Part shown: positions 10,611-22,618 of the stretch, piece after piece
Position numbering within the stretch: the first letter of the stretch is position 1
Layout of the letters: each line of letters begins with the position of its first letter
Assembly (NCBI GenBank): GCA_026874595.1
Contig: CM049307.1
Location: 56,937,870 to 57,001,869, forward strand
Reading direction: 5' to 3'
From: Sipunculus nudus
Taxonomy: Eukaryota > Annelida > Sipuncula > Golfingiida > Sipunculidae
DNA length: 64,000 nt
Notes under the pieces: generated by a model
What the model saw: the letters and a program-made list of their open reading frames with translations, nothing else
Told to the model about the DNA's origin: nothing
The model's database searches: none
Made by a program: the position numbers and the translations under genes

Positions 10611-12437
10611 GCCCAAGTCGTACATGCACCTACGACCGGTTTACGACGGATTACGATCACCTGCGACTGAAAAATCGCAGGTAGTCGTGGAATGGTCGTT
10701 CGACATGACCTAACTGGTCACATGAAGTCGTAGGTTGTCTGAAGTGGTCGTAGTCACTCCAAACCAGTCGTAAGTGGATTGTGAACGGTTAACAATCCTA
10801 CGACTAATAGGCAGCGGTCTTTGAGAATCGGTTGCCCTCTTTTGTTGTCGTACGACTAGTTTCCGAGTTGTCGTATGTAGTCTTATGTGATCGGTAGCAA
10901 TCGGAGCTACCGAGAGGTCGCTTACTAGTACCGACTTGTCGTTAGATAGGTCGTGAGACAGGGATCGACCAGTTATCGAGTGGTTAAGACTGGTCGCGGC
11001 CGATCCCGATACATACAAAAGAGAGATACCCAAAAGGTACCAGGTAAAATTGATTTTGTATGAACCATAGCATAAACTCCATACATGGTGAACTGAACTT
11101 TCATGCGCATGACTGAGTGTATAGAAGGGGTATATCCCCTAAAAATAGTGGAAACTTTAGAAAAATAATGCTTATTTCATTGTTTAATAATAGTGCCCCT
11201 GTTTTAGGGAATGCTACATCTAAAATAGCTAGAAATTATCTAAATACCCAATTGTTAAATTTTTATTGTGTCCAAGGATATTCACAATAAAGCAGACCAA
11301 AAAAATATTAATCACAATACTTGATGCAATTAACTTTTAGATATATCTTACGCTCTTTACACAGCGCTTTAACTATGGGCCTACAACCTATATGGTAAGT
11401 GCTGTTTGTTATGAACTCGTATCCTGAATTGCTACACCAGATGGGAGCACTTAATTTTTGTCCAATCAGATGGGACCTTTTGCTGGAAGACACAGACAAG
11501 CGAGAAAAACACGGAGCCAATCATGTTCATTTCGTTTTGAGTGATAGCTCATCGCCCCGGTAACCGTCTGCATGAACAGGCCACAGGCTCAGAGAGAATT
11601 GCTGCAGACGTAGTTTGCTTACGGCCTTGGGCACACAGAATGCCCGGTCGGTGAGCTGTAATTCAAACTAAACGTAACAACAAAGGCTGTGTGCACACCT
11701 CCCTGGCTGGTTTCAGTTCTGCAGACAACAGATACATGGCTACGCGAACACAGTCAATACTGTCAGAATCGAATCGGTCGATGATGCGAGAATGCAGAGG
11801 GAGTAATTAAAATTCGACCGTAAACTGTCTTCAAACGGAGCTTGAAGCGCAGCTATGGGCGGAGCCAGGATGCCTGTCGAGTGTTCGTTTATTGGGATCT
11901 GGTTGGCTGCTTGTCACATCATACGCACGTTATTTTCAGCGGACAAGGAACCGCCATCTGGTGTCTAAATATATCATAAAGGGTCAAAGCTGGCAGCGTG
12001 AAAATCAGTTACTTCTTTAGAAGCGTAAGATTTCCGCTGCCTCAGGAGCGTAGATATATCTATGATGACTTTTTACAAATTCGATCTTCTTTGAGCAAAA
12101 TGTAAAATGGACGATGTTATAATAATATTTCTGTTGTATGCAAAATATAACCAGTGAAGGTGATAGAACTGCAACTATTTTGTGGTTCAAAACACCAACT
12201 GGTTAAAAGAATAAAGGGGGTGCATCCTCAAACACCCTGTATTCGACTTGTCGTATATGATCGTATTAACTGCAGTCAGACCGGACCCTACAACATTCGC
12301 CGACTGATTACGACCGCTCGTAAAGTGGCCCCATGTGTGACCGCAAACCTCATCCCATGCGACATGTCGCAGGTAATCGGCAGCGACTAGTCGTGACCAT
12401 GTATTCGTAGCGGATCGTAGGCATGTGTGACTGGGCC
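10611..12437. mobile_element. TTAA-flanked element with GTCGTA-rich arms, interrupted
   Basis: The right end reads GACTGGGCC followed by TTAA (12438-12441). Reverse complemented it gives GGCCCAGTC, then ACATGCCTACGATC. The left end at 10607 reads TTGA, then GCCCAAGTC, then ACATGCACCTACGACC. Both arms are packed with GTCGTA/TACGAC motifs. TTAA at one side and TTGA at the other fits a mutated TTAA duplication, as in Kolobok-like MITEs. A separate 704-bp element is inserted at 11349-12052, so the original would be about 1.1 kb. No transposase seen. Confidence 0.5.
11349..12052. mobile_element. Mutator-like MITE, copy 1, 9-bp TSD
   Basis: The element starts TACGCTCTTTACACAGCGC and ends GAGCGTA; the reverse of the end, TACGCTCCTGAGGCAGCGG, gives an imperfect 19-bp inverted repeat. 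The flanks carry an exact 9-bp duplication, GATATATCT (11340-11348 and 12053-12061). A diverged copy lies at 13425-13888 with its own 9-bp duplication, confirming the boundaries. Nine-bp duplications are typical of Mutator-like elements. This copy is about 240 bp longer in the middle. No coding capacity. Confidence 0.85.
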
Positions 12438-12856
12438 TTAAGTCAGCCGTTCTTGTAGTGAGTGTACTCACTCTGTGACAACAATGGTGTATAGCTAAAA
12501 TCATGGATACTGGATGTCGCCACCCTAAACGGCAGATTCAGCCGTTATGGACTGCATAAAGCCACCTTCCCAAGCCTGGACTTCCACACTGTCGCCAGCA
12601 CGAGAGATAGGCTGCACAACCATTCCACTACGCCAAATACCGGAATCAAGCTCAAGACCCTTCGACTATGGAAAACAACAAATGAATTGTGTCAGGTGAC
12701 TGAAGTCAAGTCAGCCTAACTACCTACAGGCCAAGACGCACAGACACCTGTTAAGCCAAGAAAAGATGATTCCCTGAAGTTATGAAGGGGGTACCAGACA
12801 ACATTCCTGGAACGGAATTAGTACTTTGTTTATGCCAAGCCACAACAAAACCTTAA

Positions 12857-13141
12857 ACGGCTATTAGATTGAGAACCCACCGAGGCCAGCTACCAATGAG
12901 ACTTAAGCTGATCTTCCAAGCCCAAGCCGCCGCTACAGCCGCTCTGGCACAAGGGGTCTCCATTGGACCGGAACGGTTTAGTACTGAACAATACCGAGAA
13001 GTCGGCATTGCCTTGTGTGGCAAATGCCTCGGATGGAGCCATACAAATTGGGGCTGTGTGATGAAAGTCAGATGTTACCGGTGCGGGCAGGACGACCAAC
13101 TCACTCGTCAGTGTACCGCTAAGCAAGTGGCTGATTATTAA
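12857..13141 (+). pseudogene. Zinc-knuckle (gag or ORF1-like) retroelement fragment
   Basis: An open stretch whose C-terminal half holds two CCHC-type knuckles. The first is perfect (CGKCLGWSHTNWGC, C-x2-C-x4-H-x4-C). The second, CYRCGQDDQLTRQC, has Gln where His is expected. Tandem CCHC knuckles bind nucleic acid in retroviral-type gag and some LINE ORF1 proteins. Upstream frames are broken and a stop follows VADY; beyond it the other copy at 14133-14023 shows that coding once continued (REWWPWDT). No reverse transcriptase is recognisable nearby, so this is a fragment. Gag versus LINE ORF1 cannot be decided here. Confidence 0.7.
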
Positions 13142-13273
13142 CGAGAATGGTGGCCTTAGGACACCAACCCGTTGTGCACTTTCTCGTTGTTTCCTTCCGC
13201 CAATATTGTAAATAGTTCCATGAAAGAACACGGAATTCAGACTATAATAATTTGTTAGTATACTTTTTTCAGT

Positions 13274-14022
13274 CAAGAACACCACAAGTATGATTCTGTA
13301 TATCCTGGTGGCCTTAAGACACCACATGTATGATGCAGTATACCCTGGTGCCCCCAGGACACAACATGTATAATGCTGTATATCCTGGTGGCCTAAGGAC
13401 ACCACAAGTATAATGCTACATACCTACGCTCTTTACACAGCGCTTTACCTATAGGCCTACTACCTGTATCGAAAGCGCTGTTTGTTTTGACCTCGTATTC
13501 TGAATCTCTACACCAGAGGGGAGCACTGTATTTTGGTCCAATCAGGGGAGACCCTGTGCTGGAAGACAAAACGGTTTACCAGCCAAGCGAGGAATACACG
13601 GAGCTAATGTTGTTCATTTCGTTTTGAGAGACAGCTCATCGCCCCGGCTACTGTTTGAACAGGCCACAGGCTCAGAGAGAATGGCCCCACACGTAGTTTC
13701 TGGGCTGAGCCTGATGCCTGTCGAGTGTTTGTTGACTGGCATTTGGTTGGCTGTTAGTCACATCAGCAGTCTTTCAGCAGACATGCCCATCACCTGGTAT
13801 TTCAGTGAGTCATAAATGGTCAAAGCAGGCAGCGGGAAAATCAGTATCTTCTTTAGAAGGGCAAGATTACCGCTGCCTCGGGAGCGTACTACACACCCTG
13901 GTGGCCAATGAACACCACAGGCAAATGCTCTATATCCTGGTGGCCTGAGGACATCACAGGTAAAGTGCTGTATACCCTGGTGGTCTGAGAACACCACGTG
14001 TATAATGCTGTATATTATGGTG
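13274..14022. repeat. 40-bp satellite array split by a MITE
   Basis: Units built around CCTGGTGGCC...GGACACCAC...GTATAATGCTGTATA repeat with a 40-bp period, about 3.5 copies at 13274-13424 and about 3.3 at 13889-14022, in the same orientation. The gap is exactly the element at 13425-13888, so the array was continuous before that insertion. Because 40 is not a multiple of 3, open frames across it are by-products. Confidence 0.85.
13425..13888. mobile_element. Mutator-like MITE, copy 2, 9-bp TSD
   Basis: Same family as 11349-12052: it begins TACGCTCTTTACACAGCGC and ends GAGCGTA. It is flanked by CTACATACC (13416-13424) and CTACACACC (13889-13897), a 9-bp duplication with one mismatch, and is inserted in the 40-bp satellite. 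A large internal deletion relative to copy 1 lies near 13690. Confidence 0.85.
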
Positions 14023-14133
14023 GCCTATTGGCGGAAGGAAACAGATCACGAATGGTGCACAGCGGGCTTGTGGCCTGAGGGACCCCGGTGTCCCAAGGCC
14101 ACCATTCGCGATAGTAATCTGCCATCTGCGTAC
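14023..14133 (-). pseudogene. Inverted copy of the zinc-knuckle fragment's 3' end
   Basis: The reverse complement matches 13120-13222, including the shared GAATGGTGGCCTT, GACACC and TTTCCTTCCGCCAAT blocks. Here the frame reads ADYYREWWPWDT without the two stops seen in the plus-strand copy, so this copy better preserves the ancestral protein tail. The two copies bracket the satellite array in opposite orientation. Confidence 0.7.
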
Positions 14134-14404
14134 AGCAAGATAACCTGCGGTTAAATATCCATGCAATTTTTAAGTAAGTACGAATCTAGTCATGGGTAAA
14201 ATTGCATGGACTACATTTATGGAGTATTTATTATTTGAAATTTTTAATTTGCTCCTTGCATATCAACTTGGCAGCTATTTGGACTACTTTGGAAATAAGT
14301 TTCTTCTTAGCTAATTTTTTTAGCTAAAATAACTTTTTAGTGCTATCCTAGGTGCATGCCGGAATATATGTAAAATATGTCATTGTATTTGCTTATTTGC
14401 TACG

Positions 14405-15147
14405 GACACATAGGAACCAGACAACAAAGCAGCCGAACTCTACGCATACTGGAGCAGAGTAGAATTCCAGACAGAACTCCAGCGACTATTTCAGAAACAA
14501 AGACAACAATCAGAAATAGAGAACAAGAAACCAGCCGCTAAACCTACCAAACCAACACAAGTCCCGAAGCTGAAAAATTCAACTTAACTAAGATTCAAGT
14601 TGAAACTACGACTCAAAACGCAAAAAAATACTCAGAAAACACACGAGAAAAAAGTTTAAAACAAACGAGTACAACACGGCATTCCGTCTGTTTGCCCCTA
14701 AAACATCTTGAGAGCGCCAAGGGTAGGGACTACAAGTCACACCTGCCAAAGCGCTCGAAAGGACTCACCTGAATTCAATTGGTTTAAATTTGTTAAATTT
14801 ATTACGCTATACGTTGGCACATTACAATATGAGAAGAAAGATGGTATCCGGCGAAGCGTATTGACCTCATTGATGAAATTGACAAGCACTGACAAAACAA
14901 AACCATTGTTACGTCATAGAGCTCCACCTGGCTGTTATATGAAATTGACAAGAGAGCAAACGACCCTGAGAAATACAAAGAGGCCGATGATTGAGCGCTG
15001 GTGAAGTGTTTAACTTTTTTACTTGGTGAAAATCCTGTCGATGACATGCATGGCGGATTAAAAATAATAAAAGCTTTGGGGCAGCCGTGTCGTAATAAGG
15101 TATCCACAGATGATGATGAGTCCCCTGAAAGTGAAGATCATTTAATT
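14405..15147 (+). pseudogene. Degenerate coding-like stretch, family unknown
   Basis: Several plus-strand pieces have protein-like composition: KAAELYAYWSRVEFQTELQR near 14430, RRIDLIDEIDK near 14850, and NDPEKYKEADD followed, after one stop, by ALVKCLTFLLGENPVDDM near 14965-15050. Frameshifts and stops separate them. The spacing suggests one decayed gene, possibly from a mobile element related to the adjacent zinc-knuckle copies, but no catalytic motif is visible and I do not recognise the family. Confidence 0.3.
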
Positions 15148-16003
15148 GTATCCGCCAAAACAGAGTTTTGCGGATACTATGTTTTCAGCCCACCGCCGCC
15201 GCCGCCGCGTAGGTGTCCGGAGACCTCCTCCGAAACCTCTAGGCGGAATTTTACGAAACCCGGGATTATGTTCGGGTCACATGTGAACTGCTGCGCCCCG
15301 ATTTTGTTTTGACCTCTGACCTTTCCTCTGCGCTTTGCGTCATACTGTGCGTCTGTTTTGACACATTAACCCACATATCTCGGGAATCATTTGACCGATC
15401 AGGAAAAAAAGGAATTGCACAAATGTAGCACTTGGATAGCTCTATAACATACATAAATATGGTGGAGCCACCTGCAACCATTTTTGCAAAGCGTCCATCT
15501 GTTCATCTGCCTTGGGATAAAATCACTCATATCCCTGCATTGGTTGGACTTATCCACCTGAAATTTTGCTTGTGTATACATCCTGGACAGCTTTCTTGAT
15601 TTTATGACAGGTGGCGGCATCTACATTTAAGTTTACGCTGCAGATATCCAGGCTTATATCTCGGGAACCGTTTGACCGATTGGGCCAAAAGTTTGCATGT
15701 GTATAGATCTCACATAGCTCTTTATCATAAGCAAAACTGGTGGTACCACCTGGAACAATTTTTGCATAGCTTCCGTCTGTTTGTCTGCCGTGGGATGAAA
15801 TCACTGATATCTCCGCAGTGGTTTAACTTTTTGCATATGTAAACAACTTTGACAGTTTTCTGGATTTTGTGGTAGGTGGCGCAACCTACATACACATTTC
15901 GGTTGCAGACATCCATGCTAATTGCAACACACCTCACTCTATTTCCCCTTGCCACTCAATCCATCCCTCACTTCACCCGTCCCACTCTGATTTCGGCGGA
16001 TAC
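15148..16003. mobile_element. Possible small element bounded by GTATCCGCC / GGCGGATAC
   Basis: GTATCCGCC at 15148 is mirrored by GGCGGATAC at 15995-16003. The left end is also a self-contained hairpin (15148-15177: arms GTATCCGC and AAAAC against GTTTT and GCGGATAC around AGA). A (CCG)n run follows at 15190. No target-site duplication was found. Confidence 0.4.
15376..15925. repeat. Diverged tandem duplication, about 281-bp unit, two copies
   Basis: Landmarks recur in order: TATCTCGGGAA and TTTGACCGAT (15376, 15657), GTGGxxCCACCTG, TTTTTGCA, CCGTCTGTTTGTCTGCC, GGGAT.AAATCACT and ACAGxTTTCTxGATTTT. The minus-strand open frames over this block are translations of the repeat and are not annotated as genes. 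Confidence 0.8.
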
Positions 16004-16628
16004 ACGTATAGTCGCTTGTCGACTACCCGTATTCTAGTTATTAATTAGTATTACTTCTTCAAAGAAATAAAAATATGATAATAAAACAATACTGCCATTT
16101 CCATAGGTAGACCCTAGATGTCACGTGGAAATGGACCACTCCGCATCAAAATATTTATTTTGATTTTATTTAAAACTTTACCAATTTTAAGTTTAAACAA
16201 CGGGAGCACTGTGAGGACATGAGCAAAAAAAAGTATATCTGTAATAAGAAAAAAAACCGGCCGCCCGCACTGATTTGTAAAAAAATGGCTGGGGGAAAAC
16301 TCTTGTATGGTCAAATCTCTCTTATTGTGAAAAAGGTACCAATACAGGACAGCATGCAGCTGTAAGAAAGCTCAGACAGTTTTATCCCCATCAAGACAGC
16401 AGAGTTTATGAGGTTAATGAAGCTAATAATCGCCGTCTCCTTTTAATGTGGCTTCTGCATGGTGGCATTATAACTTAAGATTCTTTGTAAAGGTAATGAA
16501 GTTGAGTCCTGCGTCCCGTGACCTAGGCTATTTACATGCCCAAGCCAAGATTTTTTTTTTTCATGAATTTATATGTGTAGGCTTGACCTGACGTTTATAT
16601 ATTATCTATTGCAGTAAACCTGTAGATT

Positions 16629-16630
<2 letters not shown>
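16004..16630. other. No supported feature
   Basis: AT-rich, with nothing recognised. Confidence 0.5.
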
Positions 16631-16673
<43 letters not shown>

Positions 16674-16692
16674 TATATATAATATATATATA
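16631..16692. repeat. (TA)n microsatellite, imperfect
   Basis: TA repeats with two phase slips (AA). Confidence 0.97.
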
Positions 16693-18709
16693 CATGTATT
16701 TCATTTGATGCTAACTTTGAGCTTTTAATTGAAAGTACACAACGGAAGTATTTTGTAATAATAAGTATACTGCATGCCACTACTACTAACACCACCACCA
16801 AAAACAGGAAAACCATAACAAGCACACCGCTTCTACTACTATTATTACTACAAGAACAATTATTATATGATCATTATTTCCGAACAAATTACATGTTACA
16901 CTATTCCCATCTGTCATTAACGTTAACGTTAAGACATTTTTAAAGGCAAATCAGTCTCCTCCACTAGCATATAACTTTACCTTTTTTTCGTAGGACATGT
17001 CAGTGGTCTGTTAGTTGCACGTACTACCGAAGAAATACAAAATGAAAATATACTAAGAATAATATATCGTTACTGAATATTCTGTGTGTAAAGTTTTCTA
17101 TACACGCTCCTTGGAACCAGATTTCATAATCAATTAAAATGCAAAAGCAAACCCTCAATCGAAGTTTCACAAGAATATGGAGCTCCGAAGTCAAACGCCC
17201 TTATTACTATGAGCTACGTCCTATCCCTTGCATTCAACAATTATAAGTTCTCGCCTAGCCGCAACGCAGCACGTTCATGAAAAACATTGAGATACAGGTA
17301 TTTCTGTTAAGATATTTTATATTAGTTGTACTCAATTTATATTTAGTCAGATTAGAGTATTAAAACACTTCACTTCATCTAATATGCTGGTTTCTATTAT
17401 TGCTTAAGTGTGTATGGTGTTGTGTGTATGTGTGTGTGTGTGTGCGTGTACGCGGGAACGTGGTCGGGACAGCCAAACAAGGACCACAATAAACAAAAGA
17501 AGTGATTTTTATTAAGCATTCACACGAAGTGTGCAAATGTCTGATGTGTACATATTCCTACAAGCCAGAAGCACGGTTGGGTATACAGAAGAATCTGTTT
17601 GACCTAAGAATCTAGAAAACGTACGTCTCATGCGTGTGCCTGTGCATGCTATATTATGTATACAGTCTACTGGCCCTCCCGATGCACGCGTGTACTTATA
17701 ACCATGCGTTTTAAATGAGCCCCCCCCCCCCCTACAAGATTCTGTGTCCACCCCTGAGAAGGAATAAATTTCTAAAAGACTGGAAAAGGGGTTTTCAAAT
17801 GTCCCTACTTTTTCCAGTGTTTTCGCAGAAACATTTTCCTTAAAAAAGTTAAGGGTTAAGAAAAATATTCGAAAGATTCTTTGAAGAAATTCTGTTATAA
17901 TTATTCTATATATTCTAGTATTATTTATATTCTATGTATCACCAAGAAAACGTCACTTTGAAAGTCCCGTATGAATGTTTGTAAGGTAGGTATATGAACA
18001 GCATGATCGATTATTTGAATCAATGATCACGATATATACATTGTAGACAGGATGGCGAGGAATCTCCTTTTTTTCCTTCTCATAATTTTGGTTCCAGTAG
18101 GAAGACGTCAAAATACCACAACCGTATATTGTTTTAATGAAAAAAATCATGATTTACCTACCAAATCTCCCAGGCCCTAGATTAAAAGCAATGTTACGTA
18201 GCACTGTGTAATATCCCCCTGAAAATTTGCCAAGATACAAAAAATGATTGAATCAGTCGGAGGACTATTTACTGATTTTGACTTCATGAATATATATAGG
18301 AGCCTTCGTTTCATTACTATCTAATGAAAAATAGTACTGCGTGCAGAGATTGGTTCATTGCCATGATCCATTCATTTTGAAAGTCAGTAATCGTCAAAAA
18401 GGGTAAATTTGGTTCGTTTTCGAGAAAATTATCTGGCATTAACATTCTTTTCTCACCACAGCAGTGAAGCCAATGTTTGAAATCCTTTAAAATGTCAAAT
18501 GAAACGGAAATTGATTGTATGATTTGTGGGATCTTGATTTCTATTTTTACCTTTTAATTTGTTTTCGGTTAGAGTGCGTGTTGGATACAGAGTAGGTTGA
18601 CTCCAATAAGAACTAGGAAACTACTAGTCACGACTTTCAGACGGAGTTGTTTATATGGATACTTTTATGAAATTTTAAAATATAAGATATTTTTTTCTTT
18701 AAATAAACG
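16693..18709. other. No supported gene; short simple repeats
   Basis: Contains a (TG)n-like run around 17407-17444 and a C-homopolymer around 17720-17732. No domain or credible exon was seen. Confidence 0.5.
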
Positions 18710-19330
18710 GCCTTGACATAAAGCTATTTTAAGTCAATCCTATGCTTTTTTATCTTAAAACCAATAGGATTCTTTCCCTATTGGTTAGTGAGCTGCGTTT
18801 GAAGGATGGAAGGTTTATGGATACTGTGGCTTATAGAGAGTCCACACGCTTTTTATGTAGGTTGGTCCCTATGCATTTATCTTTGACCTTAATTTTGACC
18901 TCAGTATAACTATATATATATGTAGTACCTATATGTAAAAGATGAAATGTTTCGAATGAACGGTTTGGCTTTAAATGTATTAACAAGGTATTTACCCATA
19001 TTGGTAGATCAGCGACACGGAAAGATGGAAGGTTTTGGTCAATTGGTTTCGCTTGCAGCTTGTAAAGATTCTTCCAAACAAGTGGGCCCTGTCCTATGAC
19101 CTTTATCTTTCACCTTTTTACGTCAAAGACAATTCGGTTCTTCCCCTAGGTGGGCCATATGTGAGTTTCACTTTTGACCTTGTGATCTCAAACCCAATAG
19201 GTTTCTTTTCCACCTAGAATTCATAAGTGAAATTTATTTGGCAGATAGACACTTTTGGATGAAACGTTTGAAGAGGTCCTGTAACCTTGGCCTAAAAAAG
19301 TACTTTCACTATTAGAAACCGAGTCAGCGA
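18710..19330. repeat. Diverged repeats of the TGACCTTGACC family
   Basis: About four diverged units share CCTATTGGT, GATGGAAGGTTT, GGCTT.AA and CTTTGACCTT landmarks with the better-preserved arrays at 25950-26560 and 60560-62050. Units are roughly 150-160 bp. Confidence 0.6.
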
Positions 19331-22300
19331 TGGAAGGTTTTACATTAAAAAGCTCAAGAAATTTTCGTAGCGGTGTGAAAACGTGTGCCATTACTCGTTT
19401 CCAATGTTTTATTACTCGATGATCTCTCGGGATATTAAGTTAGAATTGTCTAGATCCAACTTTTCCGATGTGTTCCCTGTTAATTGATGTTCGGTGGGAA
19501 TTAAAGCCAGACAACAGACATTGGGTATTCTTTACAACTCAAATGACTTTCAAACGAAACGCTGGTTTGAGAAATTGAGCTATATCCTGGTGAATAAAAG
19601 AATTACTTTTTTATGGATTTGCACGGTCGCCTCAGGCTGATTGAAAGGACACCTCAAGCTGCCATGTTCCCATGATAAAAGACAGAATCTGCTACGTAGT
19701 CGAAAAAGATCAAGGACGTTGACACAGCTGATTCAGATATCATAATCATACAGAGGAAAATGTGATACTGGTGTCTTTTTATTTACTTTTATTTCACAGT
19801 GCTGCAAGGGTTGTAGTCTCAGCCGAGCTTATCAAACCTCTCCAGGTAGAACTTCAGGCCGAGCAAACGCTCAGTATTTCCATTGTGTTATCATTTAACA
19901 CAGAAAGTTGTTTATCAAGCTTTTATTTCAAAGTAAGCGAGTTCTCGGTTATTCTTTTGATTTCTTTGCAGATATGACCTCGCAGGGTTTTCTGATATGT
20001 TCATTTACTCCCATTCTGCTTTAGTATGCCGAGCCATGGTCGAATTCAAGGTGACGGGTAAATCTATATCTCACTGAACTCCTGCCGTTTTTAGTATATT
20101 GCAACAACTTTCCATAAAGTATGCATTTCTTATAGGCCGTGACGTAATACTTACAGCATCCAGTCATATCTTCTCTGTTCGGCACATGCCAAGATACAAT
20201 GAAGCGAGGGTTTTCAGGACCCCTCGGAGGGAAAACGTTGTTGGGATAATGCAAGGTTTGGATAAACACTCGTGTGTAAAATATCACCACTGACCTCAAT
20301 CAAATAATGTGTAAGGCGAAACAAAAAATTAATTTTGTTTGCAAATGAAGACCAGGTACTTGGTAAATGGTAATGTTGCAATGTGTGTGATGGCACTCTT
20401 TCTCCAAAAGAATTCTTAAAGGTATGGGAAAATTGACATAATTTTGTACTTATTATTAACACAATTTCAAGAAAGGAAGTAACGTTATTTTTTAAGCAAC
20501 CGGAAAATCTTTCAATTATTGTATCTCGACCGGTATAGAAAATAAAAGAAAAAAAAACATGGGCCGCTCGCTTCATATGTTTGTCCCTAGAGTCTGTAAT
20601 AAAAATGATTTGTCGTCGAAACTTTTGATGCGATCGTATCCAGCAGAAATAATTAAACATAGGTGGTTGCATGTATATAACACTGGTTGGCGAGGTTTTT
20701 TGCCACCAAACGTGTCTACTTGAGAACTCATCTTCCCTGTCAATAAATATTAATTTTAATTTAACGAATCTACACATAACCAAATAAAAAAACGAAAATA
20801 AATGTAATAATATATTACTAATATAAAGATAAACTGCGCTCAACTAAAATGTAATATTAATCAGCAAAATAAATCCGTATTTATGTATGAATATTAACGG
20901 TGCTATGCGCTCCTCATTTTCATTTTATTTGCCATATTTTTAAGTCGTAAATTTAATTGGATACATGGAAAACTCGGGGAGCTCAAACCTCCGTCAGATA
21001 TTTATTCAGGTCAATTCCCAATAGGTACACTATTCCTTACTTCAAAACCCACCTGTCTGAAAAAGTACCAAATTTTTCCCACCATGTGTCGCCAGCACTG
21101 TGTTTTATATGACAGATGTAAAAATCTTCAACATTTATGCATCGTTAGATTCTGATAAAATACAAATTATTATAATCTATTCTTTATTGTTCCATGTCCA
21201 TTACTTAACAAATCCTTCTAATATTTCACATTGTGCTTTTACAGTATTTACTAAAATGAAAATCATGCATACTGTAAAAAAAAGTTATCTTTATAAGGTT
21301 TCTTATAGAAGGAAACGTGTTTATAATCCTCACCATTTCTCTCGACCTGCAGGCAGCATCGTTAGGTCAAGAACCTAAAGATAATGCTTAATTTTCCTAA
21401 AATAAGAAATCTTTCCTTCAGTTCATAGAAAAACACTATTTGCCTCGAGATATTTATTCCAGTTTTAGAACTTTTCTTGCTGTGCACTTCAGGGATGGAG
21501 CGAAACTATGGACAGTTAGATGTGATTAAGTGACTATAGAAGGCTGATTATGGGGACATTTAAAAATGAATGCAGAATCCCGTTTCGAACATTCATAGCG
21601 GAGATTAAATTTAACAAACTGTGAAGCGTACCGAACACCCTTAATGTCCAATTGACCTTACGTGATTAAGGGCCTAGAGAGGTTCTACGGGATATTACCA
21701 ATAGGCAGGGTTCTGGAAATGCTATCTTTAGGAAAAAACGCAAGTCTTCGAATCATTGATCGAGGAGGCGTAAGAGTGATGAGAATTCTAATTTAAGCCT
21801 AAGGGTCGAATGTTAATTCATTTTGGTCGGGACGAGACAGCTGCACCCATCCATAAATTAGAGAAATAATTAATCTGTCATTGTCTGCGCCTTGTTGCGT
21901 TTAAAATTGATAACCATGGATTAGATAATCGTTCTGGCCACAAGGTGGATAAATGCCCTCCATTCCCAACGCTCATTAATTACGGTCTGTATTAGGACGT
22001 TATATATTAAGTTTCATGCAGTATCGGAGCTTACCTCATCTATTAAGTCATATAATATACATGTTCATAACACAGCAGTTTACCAATAAGGTAGTTTTTA
22101 CCGGATGAGTGCGACGAAACACGTATGAGTGAGAAACTACGTGGCATCAAATATGTCTGACCACATATGTCGATTCTAGATTTATTCCCACACAGACACC
22201 ATCACACACACACCTAGACACACACACATAGACACCAATATAAATATATATATACAAATATATGTGTGTGAGTGTGTGCGTGTGAAATAACATTTCACAT

Positions 22301-22618
22301 TAGTTCACGGAATGTCCACTGCTCTCTCTTTTTATCTCTCTCTCTCTCTCTGTCTCTCTCACACAAACACGTATATGCACAAACATACAAACAGAGAACC
22401 AACTTTCTGTAATGCTGGGGATGTCCATGTCTCTCCCTACCTGTCTATTCCTCTTTCTCTCTCTCTTATTTTCTTTTAATATTAATATATCGAACTCAAA
22501 AAGCTCAAACTGCTCTTTCCTTCTAATATAATATTATAGCTCCAACATCATAGTACATATTATTATGTTTAATTATATAATGTTGCATTATTAAATCTTA
22601 CATCAAGTCTATTATAAC
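19331..22618. other. No supported gene; simple repeats near the right end
   Basis: AT-rich. CA/CT-rich simple sequence lies at 22195-22480. A 209-codon minus-strand frame at 20843-20214 is open but low-complexity, with no recognisable motif or splice context. Confidence 0.45.

Noticed and set aside
11349-13888. The two 0.5-0.7 kb direct repeats as LTRs of a zinc-knuckle retroelement
   Set aside because: Each repeat has its own 9-bp TSD and inverted ends, so they are independent DNA-element insertions, not a pair of LTRs.
13274-14022. Regularly spaced repeats resembling a CRISPR array
   Set aside because: Units are contiguous 40-bp satellite copies with no unique spacers, in a eukaryotic setting; the interruption is a MITE with its own TSD.
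20214-20843. 209-codon minus-strand frame
   Set aside because: Low-complexity and Phe/Ser/Leu-rich, with no motif, splice support or similarity to known folds that I can recognise; expected occasionally in AT-rich DNA.
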